DNA of 21,496 nt from CAZBZG01 sp964496245 (GCA_964496245.1 CAZBZG010000049.1:1-21496); one strand, 5' to 3'. Counted from the first letter of the stretch, positions 1 to 7,452 are shown. The notes: generated by a model not told the origin, from the sequence alone. Translations and numbers: made by a program.

Positions 1-151
1 CGCAACGCGCTGGCACGGGACCGGTCGGCTCGGCTGAGCCGGCAACCTGGGTGCGGGCTGATCCCCGCGGGGCCAGCCGGGTGGGTACGGGCCGCGGTCG
101 CGCAAAGACGCAGGACGCCGCGGACAAGGGGTAAGAGGCCGTATATCGTTC
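1..151. other. GC-rich non-coding leader with inverted repeats
   Basis: I see no gene here. The stretch upstream of the sigma factor holds several self-complementary segments. CGGCTC at 26-31 pairs with GAGCCG at 36-41. GGCTG at 56-60 pairs with CAGCC at 74-78 around the palindrome CCCCGCGGGG at 63-72. GCCGCGG occurs twice, at 91-97 and 117-123. It may be a structured leader or the end of an upstream transcript. I compared it by eye with cobalamin, c-di-GMP, glycine, SRP and RNase P consensus elements and found no convincing match. No -35/-10 promoter pair stands out. Confidence 0.35.
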
Positions 152-727
152 ATGTCTAATGAGTTGCAATCTCGCAATGCGCTGGATGTGGAGGCCATGG
201 CCTCCACGGCCCAGGGCGACCTGGAGGCGTTTTGTGGGATCGTCCGAAGAAATCAGAACGCCCTGTTGAACTTCTTCCGGCGGCTGGGCGCTCACCATCA
301 TAGAGCGGAGGATCTCGTGCAGGAAACGTTCCTCCGGCTGTACCAATGGAGGTTGCGGTACCGCCCCAGCGCCCGGTTCGCCACGTTTCTCTTCACCTTG
401 GCGCGGCATGTGTGGGTGGACGATCTGCGCAAGCAGAAGCGAACCGTGCGAACGGTGACGGAAGAGGGGCGTCTGCCGGCCATTGCGACCAAAGGACAGG
501 GCTCCGCGGTGGAGCGCCGGTTGGACATCCAGGCGGCCCTGCAGAGGCTTTCGGAGAAGCTACGGTCCGTGGTGGTCTTGAACGTGTATCACGGCCTGAA
601 TTACAGGGAGATCGGCGAAGTGTTGGAGATTCCGGAGGGTACGGTGAAAAGCCGGATGTTTCAGGCTCTGCGACAGCTCCGGCCGCATCTCGCCCTGGAT
701 GACGCGGAGGACGCCGATGACGAATGA
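152..727 (+). CDS. ECF-type RNA polymerase sigma factor
   Basis: A 191-residue sigma-70 family protein of extracytoplasmic-function type, which would direct RNA polymerase to a small set of promoters. Region 2 spans roughly residues 24-98, with the core contact motif around HHHRAEDLVQETFLRLYQ (48-65) and the aromatic/basic melting and -10 recognition part (FATFLFTLARHVWVDDLRK, 76-94). Region 4 spans about 127-178 and carries the helix-turn-helix NYREIGEVLEIPEGTVKSRM (150-169). Regions 1 and 3 are absent, as is usual in this class. The final codons overlap the next gene, whose ATG is at 717, so the two should be translationally coupled. That neighbour looks like its membrane anti-sigma partner. 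The start at 152 has purine-rich AAGGGG/AGAGG upstream but the spacing is long, so the ATG at 197 is a possible alternative. Confidence 0.93.
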   Translation: MSNELQSRNALDVEAMASTAQGDLEAFCGIVRRNQNALLNFFRRLGAHHHRAEDLVQETFLRLYQWRLRYRPSARFATFLFTLARHVWVDDLRKQKRTVRTVTEEGRLPAIATKGQGSAVERRLDIQAALQRLSEKLRSVVVLNVYHGLNYREIGEVLEIPEGTVKSRMFQALRQLRPHLALDDAEDADDE

Positions 728-2078
728 TCAGGCTGAAACGGAACTTTGCCTCCTTGCGTATGTGCTCGGGCAGCTCACGCCCGCAGACTCCGAAGGGCTG
801 CAGGCCGCGCTCGCCGGGGACGTGAAGCTCCGGAAGCAACTGGGGCGTACCGAGCGAATGCTCAGAGCGTTGCGTTCGGATCCCGACGCAAGCGTGAGCC
901 GGGATCTCGCGCCTGCGGTGCTCGCGCGTTTGCCTGCGGAGCCCGCCATGGGGCCCAGTGCAACAAACGTGCAGCGGGGCAGCCCCAGCCGCGCCATGCC
1001 TGTGCGCTGGATCGGCATCGCGGCTGCGGCCGCAGTGGTTTGCCTGCTCCTGTGGCGCGGCTCTTCGAGCACCCGAGAAGCTGTAAGGACACACGGCCAA
1101 CGGGCCGGGGGGGGGTCTCAGGTCGCAATGAAACGAGCGGCTATGCGGGCCTGCGCGTGGCTGGCCCGCACCCAGGACGCCGAGGGAGCGTGGGATGTGA
1201 GTGCGCATGGCGGGCGAAAAGATTTGGCCGTAGCGATCACAGGACTGGGCTTGCTGGCCCTTGCCCAGAACGAAGAAGGTTTCGAGTCGGCTGCGAGACG
1301 GGCTACGGCATACCTTCTCACGCACCAGCGGCCCGATGGCTGCTTCGGACCTGACTCGGCCGCGGTGATGTACAATCACGGTATCGCCACGACCGCACTG
1401 CTCTGTGCCAGGAAGCGCCTCGGTCTGCCGGAAGCGAACGCCAGCATCGAACGGGCCCTGGCGTATTTGATGCGGTGCCAGACCACGTCCGGCGGCTGGG
1501 GCTACGGCGGCGCGGAGCACTCCTCGGCGAATCTCGGGGTGAGCGTCTGGCAGTTGCTGGCCCTGGAAGAGGCGGCAAGCCAGGGATGGTCCCGGGTGCG
1601 TCCGGCCCTGGAACGCGGCCGGGGTTACGTGCGCGCGCTCGTAGGCCGGCAGGGCCATGTGGCCTACGGACGCGCGGGGTCCGTGGGGCAGACGTCGGCA
1701 ACGCTCGACGCTATGGCCGCCTCGTGTCTCCTTGTGGACGCCGCGGAGGGAGACCGCAACGCAGGGACACGCATTCTGGAGCAGCTGAACGCCGCAAGCA
1801 GGAGGGCGACATCCGGGCGCGGGCCGGTTGATCCCTACGGCGTGTTCTTCCTGAGCCGGGCGGCGCAGCTCGCGGAAGACCTAGCCACAAGCCAACATGC
1901 GGAACGGGCCATCCGCCTGCTCGCCGCGCGTCAAGCGGCGACCGGCGCGGAGGAGGGGCGCGTTTCGCAGTACACCGCGGCGTGGGGCAACGTGGGGGGA
2001 GCGGTGTATGCCACCGCAATGACTGCGCTCACGATCCAGGACCATCTGCGGGGCGGTCGACCGGGATCACAGATGTGA
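717..2078 (+). CDS. Membrane protein: degenerate anti-sigma-like N-terminus, TM helix, squalene-cyclase-like toroid repeats
   Basis: A 453-residue protein. Residues 5-52 (ELCLLAYVLGQLTPADSEGL onward) follow the helical pattern of anti-sigma domains, but the HxxxCxxC zinc ligands are missing. A linker leads to one hydrophobic helix at 98-113 (WIGIAAAAAVVCLLLW). Residues 137-450 are alpha-hairpin repeats with QW-like motifs: QDAEGAWD (153-160), QRPDGCFG (204-211) and QTTSGGWG (255-262), as in squalene-hopene cyclase and prenyltransferase toroids. No DxDD catalytic motif is visible, so a ligand- or peptide-sensing role is more likely than cyclase chemistry. I infer a cytoplasmic sigma-binding end and an external sensor. 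The ATG at 717 is preferred over 699 because GGAGG lies just upstream and it overlaps the sigma stop codon. A run of nine G (1107-1115) encodes Gly131-133 in the linker. The 3' end overlaps the convergent gene by 50 bases. Confidence 0.8.
   Translation: MTNDQAETELCLLAYVLGQLTPADSEGLQAALAGDVKLRKQLGRTERMLRALRSDPDASVSRDLAPAVLARLPAEPAMGPSATNVQRGSPSRAMPVRWIGIAAAAAVVCLLLWRGSSSTREAVRTHGQRAGGGSQVAMKRAAMRACAWLARTQDAEGAWDVSAHGGRKDLAVAITGLGLLALAQNEEGFESAARRATAYLLTHQRPDGCFGPDSAAVMYNHGIATTALLCARKRLGLPEANASIERALAYLMRCQTTSGGWGYGGAEHSSANLGVSVWQLLALEEAASQGWSRVRPALERGRGYVRALVGRQGHVAYGRAGSVGQTSATLDAMAASCLLVDAAEGDRNAGTRILEQLNAASRRATSGRGPVDPYGVFFLSRAAQLAEDLATSQHAERAIRLLAARQAATGAEEGRVSQYTAAWGNVGGAVYATAMTALTIQDHLRGGRPGSQM
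1107..1115 (+). repeat. Homopolymer run of nine G inside a coding sequence
   Basis: Nine consecutive G residues encode three glycines between the transmembrane helix and the toroid domain of the anti-sigma-like protein. Such tracts are prone to slippage in replication and to sequencing error. A one-base change would leave the N-terminal and membrane parts intact and lose the toroid. Confidence 0.9.
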
Positions 2079-4698
2079 AACGCCGGAGTTCATCTGCAAC
2101 GAGAGCCTGATGGCGCGGGGCGAGGACGCCCGCGTCGCGCAGGTTGGTCAGATGCTGTGCAGATCCCGGTATCCCCTGGCGCAGTCCCGACACGAGCGCT
2201 TCGATCATCCGTTCGACCAGGCGCGCTTCGTCGCCGCCTCGGATCTGGAATCGACCGCGCAATCCCACTTTGGCGAGGATCCGCAGGTACGTCTCCCGGT
2301 CCTCTGACGTGAGCACCTCGTCCTCCTGGAGGCGCTTCAGCAGACGCAGGACGAGGGACCCGGCGAGGCGGTCCAGGGAAGGCTCCGGATCTCCGCGGCG
2401 CAGCAGGCTCGCGAGCGCATGGAGCACGGGAATTTCGTCCACGTGCCGCGCGAGGGTATTGGCGATGCGCAGGCGTTGTTCGCTCGTTGCCATGTCGCTG
2501 GCGCCGATGGCACCTAGAATCTCGGTCAGTTGTGTTACATTCACCGGGCTCCACTGCACCTCGAATTGCATGGCCTTCTCCCAGCGCTCGAGGAGGGTGT
2601 CCACCAGCTTGGTTCGGAGCGAAGCGGGGGTGCGCGGCCCGACCGCCAGATGGCCCAGCGTGGCGAGGCAAGCGGGGATCAGAGCTGCGTAGACATCGAT
2701 CGGTCCGCCCAGGGTGAAGAACTCCTCACCTTGCTTGCGGCCGACTTCGAGTGTAGGGTCGGGCTGGACGGCCATCAGGTGGTTGAGGGCCAGCTGCGCT
2801 ACGGCGTTCATCGATTCATGGTCGCCGCCGGCACCGTTACAGACGAGACCGAGCGCCTCTAGCGTTGCTGCATCACGCGCATTTCCCTCGAGCCGCGAGA
2901 GAAGCGTTCGCAGGATCAAGTTGCCCACCTCCTGGGGGATGGCGGGTTGCGAGCAGATCTGGCCCATGGCGAGATGCAGGCTGTCGCGGACCACGGTATC
3001 CGAGAATGTCAGCTTCTGCAGCTCGCGGAGCACGTCCTCGGTCTGGCGGACCGCCTCAGACTGGCCGGTGGCCGCCAGTGCGGAGCCGATGCGTCCGAGT
3101 GCGTTTGCGAGGATGGTGGCATCTTGGCTACCCCTGTGCTCCCGGAGCACGGTGAGCAGCGGGGCGATGGCGGGCGGACCCTGGCAGACCAGACTGTTTT
3201 CGAGCGTCTCGCTCAAAGGGGAGCGATTATAATCCCGGAGGTCCGCCGCTAGGGCAGCCGCGATCTCCCGGCGGACGGATGGGGAGACATCATCGCGGCT
3301 GCAGAGCTGCGTCTCGAGGAGATCGGTGCGCACCTGGCGTGGACTGTGGCGCAGCAGAGCGAGTCCGGCGCCTACGATCTCCTCCCGAGTGTCGGGGCGA
3401 AGGTCCTGGGATCGCAGGGCCCTATCGAGTTCGCGGATGAAGTGGCGCTGGTGCGCGGTGTCCGCCGCGGGAAGCCGCTGGGCCAGGAGGCGAAGGCCTT
3501 CGTCGCCCGCTCGCACGAGGTGTCCGGCTACCATGCGGCATGCCGACGAATCAGTCGGCAGATGCAGCAGGGTGTCGGCAGCCATGCGGAGGGTCTCACC
3601 GCGAGCGTCCATCGGAAGATCCATGCCCGTGAGCAGCTGCAGAAGCGCGCCGCGATAGGCGGGTGAACGGCTCTTGTGAAGTTCGGCCAGAACACGCTCG
3701 GAGACCGCACCCCGGCGCAGGGACTCGATGGCCGCGCAGGTCCCGCGCAGAGCCAGGAGAACGTCTTCGCTTCCGGAGAGAAGTCGCTCCAGCAGGATCC
3801 GCAGGATGTCGTCGCGACAGAGACGGTCAGCACCGAAGGCTGTGGCTGTTTCGCGGAGGGTGTTGAGCGCAGCGACCGCGTCCTCTCCTGGCGTGTGAGG
3901 GTCGCGGAGGATGCCCAGAAGGGCCATGAGGGCTGCGTCGCGGTCGAGTTCAGGGGCCGCAGGCGCGAGGTCGCGGAGACGTGCCAGTGCCGCTCTGGCC
4001 TCCTCGGGGGTGCCCTCCGCCAGGAGGCGCGCAGCCTCGGCCATGTCGGGCGAAAGGCCCATGAGCCGCAGTCCCTGGGGGGCGGCTGCGCGGAGGGGAC
4101 GGTCTTCGTCAGCCGTGGCCTGGAGGAAGATGCGCACCTTCTCGGGAGAGGATACTGGCGCATAGGCGAATTGCCGCAGAGCCGCCACCTTCTCCGCAGG
4201 GGTGCTTGCGGCGAAGATCTGGACGCGGAGGCGCGCTGCCTCCTCGCGCGAAAAGGCAGACTGCGTCGCATCGGACACGGGTGACGGCCGGGTGAGGTCG
4301 GGAAGGTAGTCGCCATCCGGTACGAGGGGCAGAGGGCCAGCATCCGCCGCGTCCGGAACCCCCTGCTGAAAACCCGCTTCCGCCGCCGTCTCTTCCTGCG
4401 CGGCGATCACCTGCCAGGGGTCTTGTTCGACAACCACGAGCGGGAACTCGCCGGCGAGTTCGGCAAATCGATCCTCCTGGAGCAGGGAGTGGATCTGGGA
4501 GGAGAGATCTTCGCATTGCAGCAAGGACTTGTCGAGGAGGAGCTTCTCCATAGCGCTCGCCACGCGGGCTTCCTCGAGGACCACGGCGCTCGTGGTGATC
4601 CCGTGTGCCATCAAGGCTCCCAGACGCGTGGCGAGGCGTCGTGAGCAGCCGAAGGCGCTGATTAGCTGCTGCCGATTCTGTGGGACCAGTTCAATCAT
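2029..4698 (-). CDS. Large HEAT/ARM-type alpha-solenoid protein
   Basis: An 889-residue, leucine- and alanine-rich, almost wholly helical protein made of repeated amphipathic helix pairs. This is the pattern of HEAT/ARM solenoids, which act as protein-binding scaffolds. Clear repeat-like stretches include EKVAALRQFAYAPVSSPEK near residue 190, AAIAPLLTVLRE-like pairs in the middle, and several helices in the C-terminal third. No signal peptide, membrane span or catalytic motif is visible, so it is probably cytoplasmic. The start MIELVPQN at 4698 is preferred to the longer frame reaching 4875, because ATGATTGA at 4698-4691 overlaps this start with the stop codon of the upstream exported protein. 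This is a classic coupling arrangement, and the extra 59 residues are low in complexity and overlap that gene. It is the third gene of the 6333-2029 trio. The function is unknown. The end overlaps the convergent toroid gene by 50 bases. Confidence 0.72.
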   Translation of the reverse strand: MIELVPQNRQQLISAFGCSRRLATRLGALMAHGITTSAVVLEEARVASAMEKLLLDKSLLQCEDLSSQIHSLLQEDRFAELAGEFPLVVVEQDPWQVIAAQEETAAEAGFQQGVPDAADAGPLPLVPDGDYLPDLTRPSPVSDATQSAFSREEAARLRVQIFAASTPAEKVAALRQFAYAPVSSPEKVRIFLQATADEDRPLRAAAPQGLRLMGLSPDMAEAARLLAEGTPEEARAALARLRDLAPAAPELDRDAALMALLGILRDPHTPGEDAVAALNTLRETATAFGADRLCRDDILRILLERLLSGSEDVLLALRGTCAAIESLRRGAVSERVLAELHKSRSPAYRGALLQLLTGMDLPMDARGETLRMAADTLLHLPTDSSACRMVAGHLVRAGDEGLRLLAQRLPAADTAHQRHFIRELDRALRSQDLRPDTREEIVGAGLALLRHSPRQVRTDLLETQLCSRDDVSPSVRREIAAALAADLRDYNRSPLSETLENSLVCQGPPAIAPLLTVLREHRGSQDATILANALGRIGSALAATGQSEAVRQTEDVLRELQKLTFSDTVVRDSLHLAMGQICSQPAIPQEVGNLILRTLLSRLEGNARDAATLEALGLVCNGAGGDHESMNAVAQLALNHLMAVQPDPTLEVGRKQGEEFFTLGGPIDVYAALIPACLATLGHLAVGPRTPASLRTKLVDTLLERWEKAMQFEVQWSPVNVTQLTEILGAIGASDMATSEQRLRIANTLARHVDEIPVLHALASLLRRGDPEPSLDRLAGSLVLRLLKRLQEDEVLTSEDRETYLRILAKVGLRGRFQIRGGDEARLVERMIEALVSGLRQGIPGSAQHLTNLRDAGVLAPRHQALVADELRRFTSVIPVDRPADGPGS

Positions 4699-6043
4699 GG
4701 GAACCTTGCGCGTCAAGCAACTGCCCTGCGCGCTGTCTGCGCCGAGCGACGAAACGTCTGAGATGGCCTCCCTCTCGGTCGTGGAAAACACCCTGTGCGG
4801 CAGGTGCGGCGGCGGATGAGCCCCTGAGGGGGATGTGCCGCCATGCGGTCTGAAGACGAACCAGCTCCCGCACAACAGCGTCCTGGACGTCAGGCGGCGC
4901 CAAGACGAGCAGATTCCCGCTGCGCACGTGGTAGACCACAGCGGTTGCCGGATCCTTCCAGGTGTCTACGCACACACCGCGGCGGATGCGATGGCACAGG
5001 ACCTCCCCTCCGCCCACGGCTTGGACGAGGTCGCCAACGGCGTAGCTCTTGAGCACGAGCCCCTCCCACAGGAATTCCCGGCTGGCGGCCGTTGTCCAGC
5101 GCCGCGCCGCGGTCGTCAGCCAGACGCTCCCTGGCGGCATGGACTCGTAGCCGTTGAAGCCCAAGGACTCGGCGGTTGCTTCGATGGCTTCGCGGGCGGT
5201 CACCTCGCCAAGCGCCAGACCGATGCGCGGCGGGGGTTCGGAACGAAACGGCTCGTGGTCGAACGCGACCTGGATGCCCGCCTGGAGTCGGATCTCACGG
5301 AGCACCTGCCGGACACTCCATTTCTTCTTGGCGTCGAGGACTATCGGCTTGCGAAGCCTATTGATGAGTTCAGCTTGTTCCGGGTGCGCCTTGGCGGAGC
5401 GCGACGCCTGGATGGGTTGACCGGGAGCGGCCATGGCCTGGAGCGCCTCCTCCAGATACTGCTTGAGGGTGTGGGGGAGGACGGCCACGAGGCGCCTGGT
5501 CTGCTCGCGATCGTTGATGAAGTCGACCTCGATTCGGAGGTAGAACGCCGGTCCGAAGAGTGCATTCGGCTTGACGATCTCCCACAGCTTTCGCTCGAAG
5601 TCCTTGACGGTTTGGCCTGGTGCCATTAGGGAATCCAGCGAATAGGAGGGGATGCAGAACGTACGCTTCTCTTCCATCCAGCTGTAGGTATCGGTGAGAA
5701 GTACGGAATGGGGCCCCGTGGTGCGGTAGCGGCATCCGAGCGCGCGGCACAGCCACTCGATGACCGTGCGCACGGGCAGGCGGCTCGCTTCCAGATAGAG
5801 CCTGTGTTTGCGGAACTCGCGAGGGCGGACGAAATGCGGATCGACCACGACATCCACCTTGGAGCGTTCGGTCACCTGCGACACGGCATCTCCCAGATGC
5901 CGCCCCCAGAGGTCGACGGCGATCGTCTTGTCCAGGGCGCCTGTATCCTGGGCGGCCGCAACGCGGCCGGCGTGCGCGGCTACGAACAAGGCCGCGAGGA
6001 GTGCGAGGCGGGGAGAGCTGACCCTGTGGACGTGTCCAACCAT
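4691..6043 (-). CDS. Exported STN/secretin-N-like domain protein
   Basis: A 450-residue protein with a signal peptide at about 1-31 (basic start, LALLAALFVAAHA core, likely cleavage after VAAA). Residues 40-118 have the STN (secretin/TonB short N-terminal) pattern of a strand, 'GDAVSQVTERSKVDVVVDP', a helix and a final 'HSVLLTD' strand. A second copy lies at 233-310 (PIVLDAKKKWSVRQVLREI...VAFD). Residues 325-402 resemble a secretin N1-like module ending in GNLLVLAPPDVQDAVVREL. The secretin pore domain is absent, so it is not itself an outer-membrane channel. A periplasmic adaptor or a substrate-binding role near a secretion or pilus-type machine is the plausible family-based guess. GAGGAACG lies upstream of the ATG. 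The gene starts 11 bases after the small Sm-like gene and its stop overlaps the start of the HEAT protein, so the three form one transcription unit. Confidence 0.75.
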   Translation of the reverse strand: MVGHVHRVSSPRLALLAALFVAAHAGRVAAAQDTGALDKTIAVDLWGRHLGDAVSQVTERSKVDVVVDPHFVRPREFRKHRLYLEASRLPVRTVIEWLCRALGCRYRTTGPHSVLLTDTYSWMEEKRTFCIPSYSLDSLMAPGQTVKDFERKLWEIVKPNALFGPAFYLRIEVDFINDREQTRRLVAVLPHTLKQYLEEALQAMAAPGQPIQASRSAKAHPEQAELINRLRKPIVLDAKKKWSVRQVLREIRLQAGIQVAFDHEPFRSEPPPRIGLALGEVTAREAIEATAESLGFNGYESMPPGSVWLTTAARRWTTAASREFLWEGLVLKSYAVGDLVQAVGGGEVLCHRIRRGVCVDTWKDPATAVVYHVRSGNLLVLAPPDVQDAVVRELVRLQTAWRHIPLRGSSAAAPAAQGVFHDREGGHLRRFVARRRQRAGQLLDAQGSHD

Positions 6044-6054
6044 TGATGCGTTCC

Positions 6055-6333
6055 TCAGTAGAGAATGATATCCTCCAGCAGCGAAATGCTCAAGACCTTG
6101 GCCTGTTTGACTTTGACGAGCTTTCGTGTGGGCTGGATGCCGTTGCGGCGGACCCCCATGACATAAACCTCCTTGGTGACGGTGGAGTCGCCCAGTGCGT
6201 GCACATCGGCGTCTGCGACCGTGAGAAAGTGCTCGTTCGCCTCGACCAGCCGCCCGATGTACACGCTCGGCACATCCATGTCGATGATTACCTCCTTGTC
6301 GAAGAGGTCGCGGTAGGCCTCGTGGTGATCCAT
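6055..6333 (-). CDS. Small conserved-type protein, possibly Sm-like beta barrel
   Basis: A 92-residue protein rich in short beta-strand segments: 'KEVIIDMDVPSVYIGRLVEA', 'HFLTVADADVHA', 'KEVYVMGVRRNG' and 'AKVLSISLLEDIIL'. The order of strand, glycine turn, 'hFLTVxDAdV' and a final Ixx/Lxx strand resembles the small five-stranded barrel of Sm/Hfq-like proteins, but I cannot assign a family. No signal peptide or membrane helix is present. A good ribosome site (AGAAGGG) precedes the ATG at 6333. It is 11 bases ahead of the exported STN protein, so it is probably co-transcribed with it and the HEAT protein. Its promoter would lie in or beyond the assembly gap at 6379-6388. The function is unknown; RNA or protein binding is only a fold-based guess. 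Confidence 0.7.
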   Translation of the reverse strand: MDHHEAYRDLFDKEVIIDMDVPSVYIGRLVEANEHFLTVADADVHALGDSTVTKEVYVMGVRRNGIQPTRKLVKVKQAKVLSISLLEDIILY

Positions 6334-6378
6334 GGGCGCCCTTCTAGTGAACGAAAAAGCAGTCCTCAGTCATGCGAA

Positions 6379-6388
6379 NNNNNNNNNN
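6379..6388. other. Assembly gap (10 N)
   Basis: Ten unknown bases join two contigs. The run is of a conventional scaffold length and may not reflect the true distance. It lies inside the 3' part of the hydrolase gene on the minus strand and upstream of the small Sm-like gene, so one or more genes or a promoter could be missing here. The in-frame stop at 6370-6372 beyond the gap cannot be trusted as the end of the hydrolase. Confidence 0.98.
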
Positions 6389-7089
6389 CGAACCAGCGCG
6401 GCCGGGTCGCTCACGTCAACCTGCATCCAGAATGGCGGCATGCGCAGCCTGCGAACGTCCGCAGCAGGCGGGGCCAGGCGATCCGCCACCGAGGTCGTCC
6501 CATTGCGGCCGCTTCCGACCAGCACGACGTGCAAGGAGCAGGCGGGGCAGGGGGGGGACGGATCGAGGCGTTCCAGCGCCGTGGCAAGCGCGTCGGCGAA
6601 GCGATAACCGTCAATGTCATTCGCCTGAACCGTGTGTCCCCCGAGACGGAAACGGCTGCGCCGCCGCAGCTCTTTGAGCCAGGCAGCCCCGTCGAAGACG
6701 GGCTGCCAAAGGCAGATACGTTCCACGCGCTGCGGGTGTCGGGTCGCGAGCTCCAGGGCGAGCCGCCCTCCGAGGCGAATGCCAAGAAGCGAAAGGGTCT
6801 GCGGTTCGAGATGGGTAAGCGCAGCGGTCGCATCAGCCACGAGCCCGTCCCATGTTGCGTTGTCGAAATCACCGGGTGAATCTCCCGTACCCGCATAATC
6901 GAAGAGGACGGTCTGCCATCCGTGTGCCGCCAGCGCTTCACCGACCGCCCCCGCCGGGCGGACGGCTCCCTTGCGCTCCTCCGCTAGCGGTAGGAGGATG
7001 AGCAATCCCCGCGCGGCACCCGCGGGACCGAAACGCACGGCTGAGAGGCATCCATTCCGCGAGGGGATGCGAAACGGGAACGCACTCAC
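6389..7089 (-). CDS. Exosortase-system-associated hydrolase-2-like alpha/beta hydrolase, 3' end lost in gap
   Basis: Partial gene: 233 residues are readable before the gap. The fold is alpha/beta hydrolase, with an oxyanion-side strand (LLILLPLAEERKG, 29-41), VLFDYAGTGDSPG (61-73) and the nucleophile elbow region at 100-110. The elbow reads LLGIRLGGRLALELA, so the usual GxSxG serine is replaced by Arg105. I recall 'GLRLGA' in the same place in the exosortase type 1-associated hydrolase 2 family, and the following LWQPVFDG and the late PPFW motif also fit that family. It may therefore not be a conventional serine hydrolase. The GTG start at 7089 overlaps the acyl carrier protein stop (GTGA), implying coupling. 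The region of a catalytic histidine would fall at or beyond the gap. The family call is from memory and moderate in strength. Confidence 0.7.
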
Positions 7090-7352
7090 TGTGCGTCCAG
7101 CTTCTCACGCACGCGACCGGCGATCGCCGCGACGGTGTCGAAGTTCTCGATGGTCAATTCCTCGTCCTCAAAGCTGACCGAGAAGTCCTCCTCGAGGCCG
7201 ACCACCATGTCGAAGAGCCGCACCGAGTCCACGCCGTAGCTTTCCGTGAGGCTTTGCGCGGAGTCCAGAGAGGCCGGATCGACATCGAGAAACAGGCGCT
7301 CGACGAGAATCTCCTTGATGCGCTTTGCGAGTTCTGGCTCCTGGTCAGGCAT
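7086..7352 (-). CDS. Acyl carrier protein
   Basis: An 88-residue acidic, helical carrier protein. The phosphopantetheine attachment motif is GVDSVRLFD, with Ser43 as the modified residue, in the usual place at the start of helix II. The flanking pattern (I..iLverL, DsxsLtesYG, LEEDFsvsFeDEEL, FdTVaaIa) is typical for the family. The usual DSL is DSV here. The start MPDQEPEL at 7352 has GGAG seven bases upstream and gives normal length; the frame extends to 7394 but the extra 14 residues do not fit the family. The stop overlaps the GTG of the hydrolase-like gene by four bases. A stand-alone carrier next to this hydrolase type is known from exosortase/exopolysaccharide loci, where an acyl-CoA ligase is also common. 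No such ligase is visible here, but the gap may hide one. Confidence 0.9.
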   Translation of the reverse strand: MPDQEPELAKRIKEILVERLFLDVDPASLDSAQSLTESYGVDSVRLFDMVVGLEEDFSVSFEDEELTIENFDTVAAIAGRVREKLDAQ

Positions 7353-7399
7353 GCATCGACTCCATCGATGTCGGTACGGTGGATTCGGAAACACTATCC

Positions 7400-7428
7400 T
7401 TTATCATCAGAAAGGCCGGTGAAGTCAA
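7400..7428 (-). promoter_or_regulatory. Sigma-70-type promoter for the acyl carrier protein and hydrolase genes
   Basis: On the minus strand TTGACT (7428-7423) and GATAAA (7405-7400) are separated by 17 bases. The pair sits about 48 bases before the ATG at 7352, in a locally AT-richer patch downstream of the M48 protease stop. It would make the acyl carrier protein/hydrolase pair a separate transcription unit. Confidence 0.55.
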
Positions 7429-7434
7429 GGGGCT

Positions 7435-7452
7435 GGGAGGCTCGGGAGGCTC
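7435..7452. repeat. Two tandem copies of GGGAGGCTC
   Basis: Perfect 9-base unit repeated twice (7435-7443 and 7444-7452), just outside the 3' end of the M48 protease gene. Too short to name; it may be a slippage product. Confidence 0.8.

Noticed and set aside
1..151. Riboswitch or stable RNA gene
   Set aside because: Inverted repeats are present, but the conserved core of no known class is visible.
393..1658. Long open frame on the minus strand opposite the sigma and anti-sigma-like genes
   Set aside because: Shadow of GC-rich coding sequence; the plus-strand genes have clear domains.
1137..2060. Catalytic squalene-hopene cyclase
   Set aside because: QW-like repeats are present but there is no DxDD motif, the domain is about half the usual length, and it is fused to a membrane helix.
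4699..4875. N-terminal extension of the HEAT protein frame
   Set aside because: The coupled start at 4698 overlapping the previous stop codon is better supported; the extension runs within the STN protein gene.
6370..6378. Stop codon for the hydrolase beyond the gap
   Set aside because: The frame across ten unknown bases is arbitrary, so the true end cannot be read.
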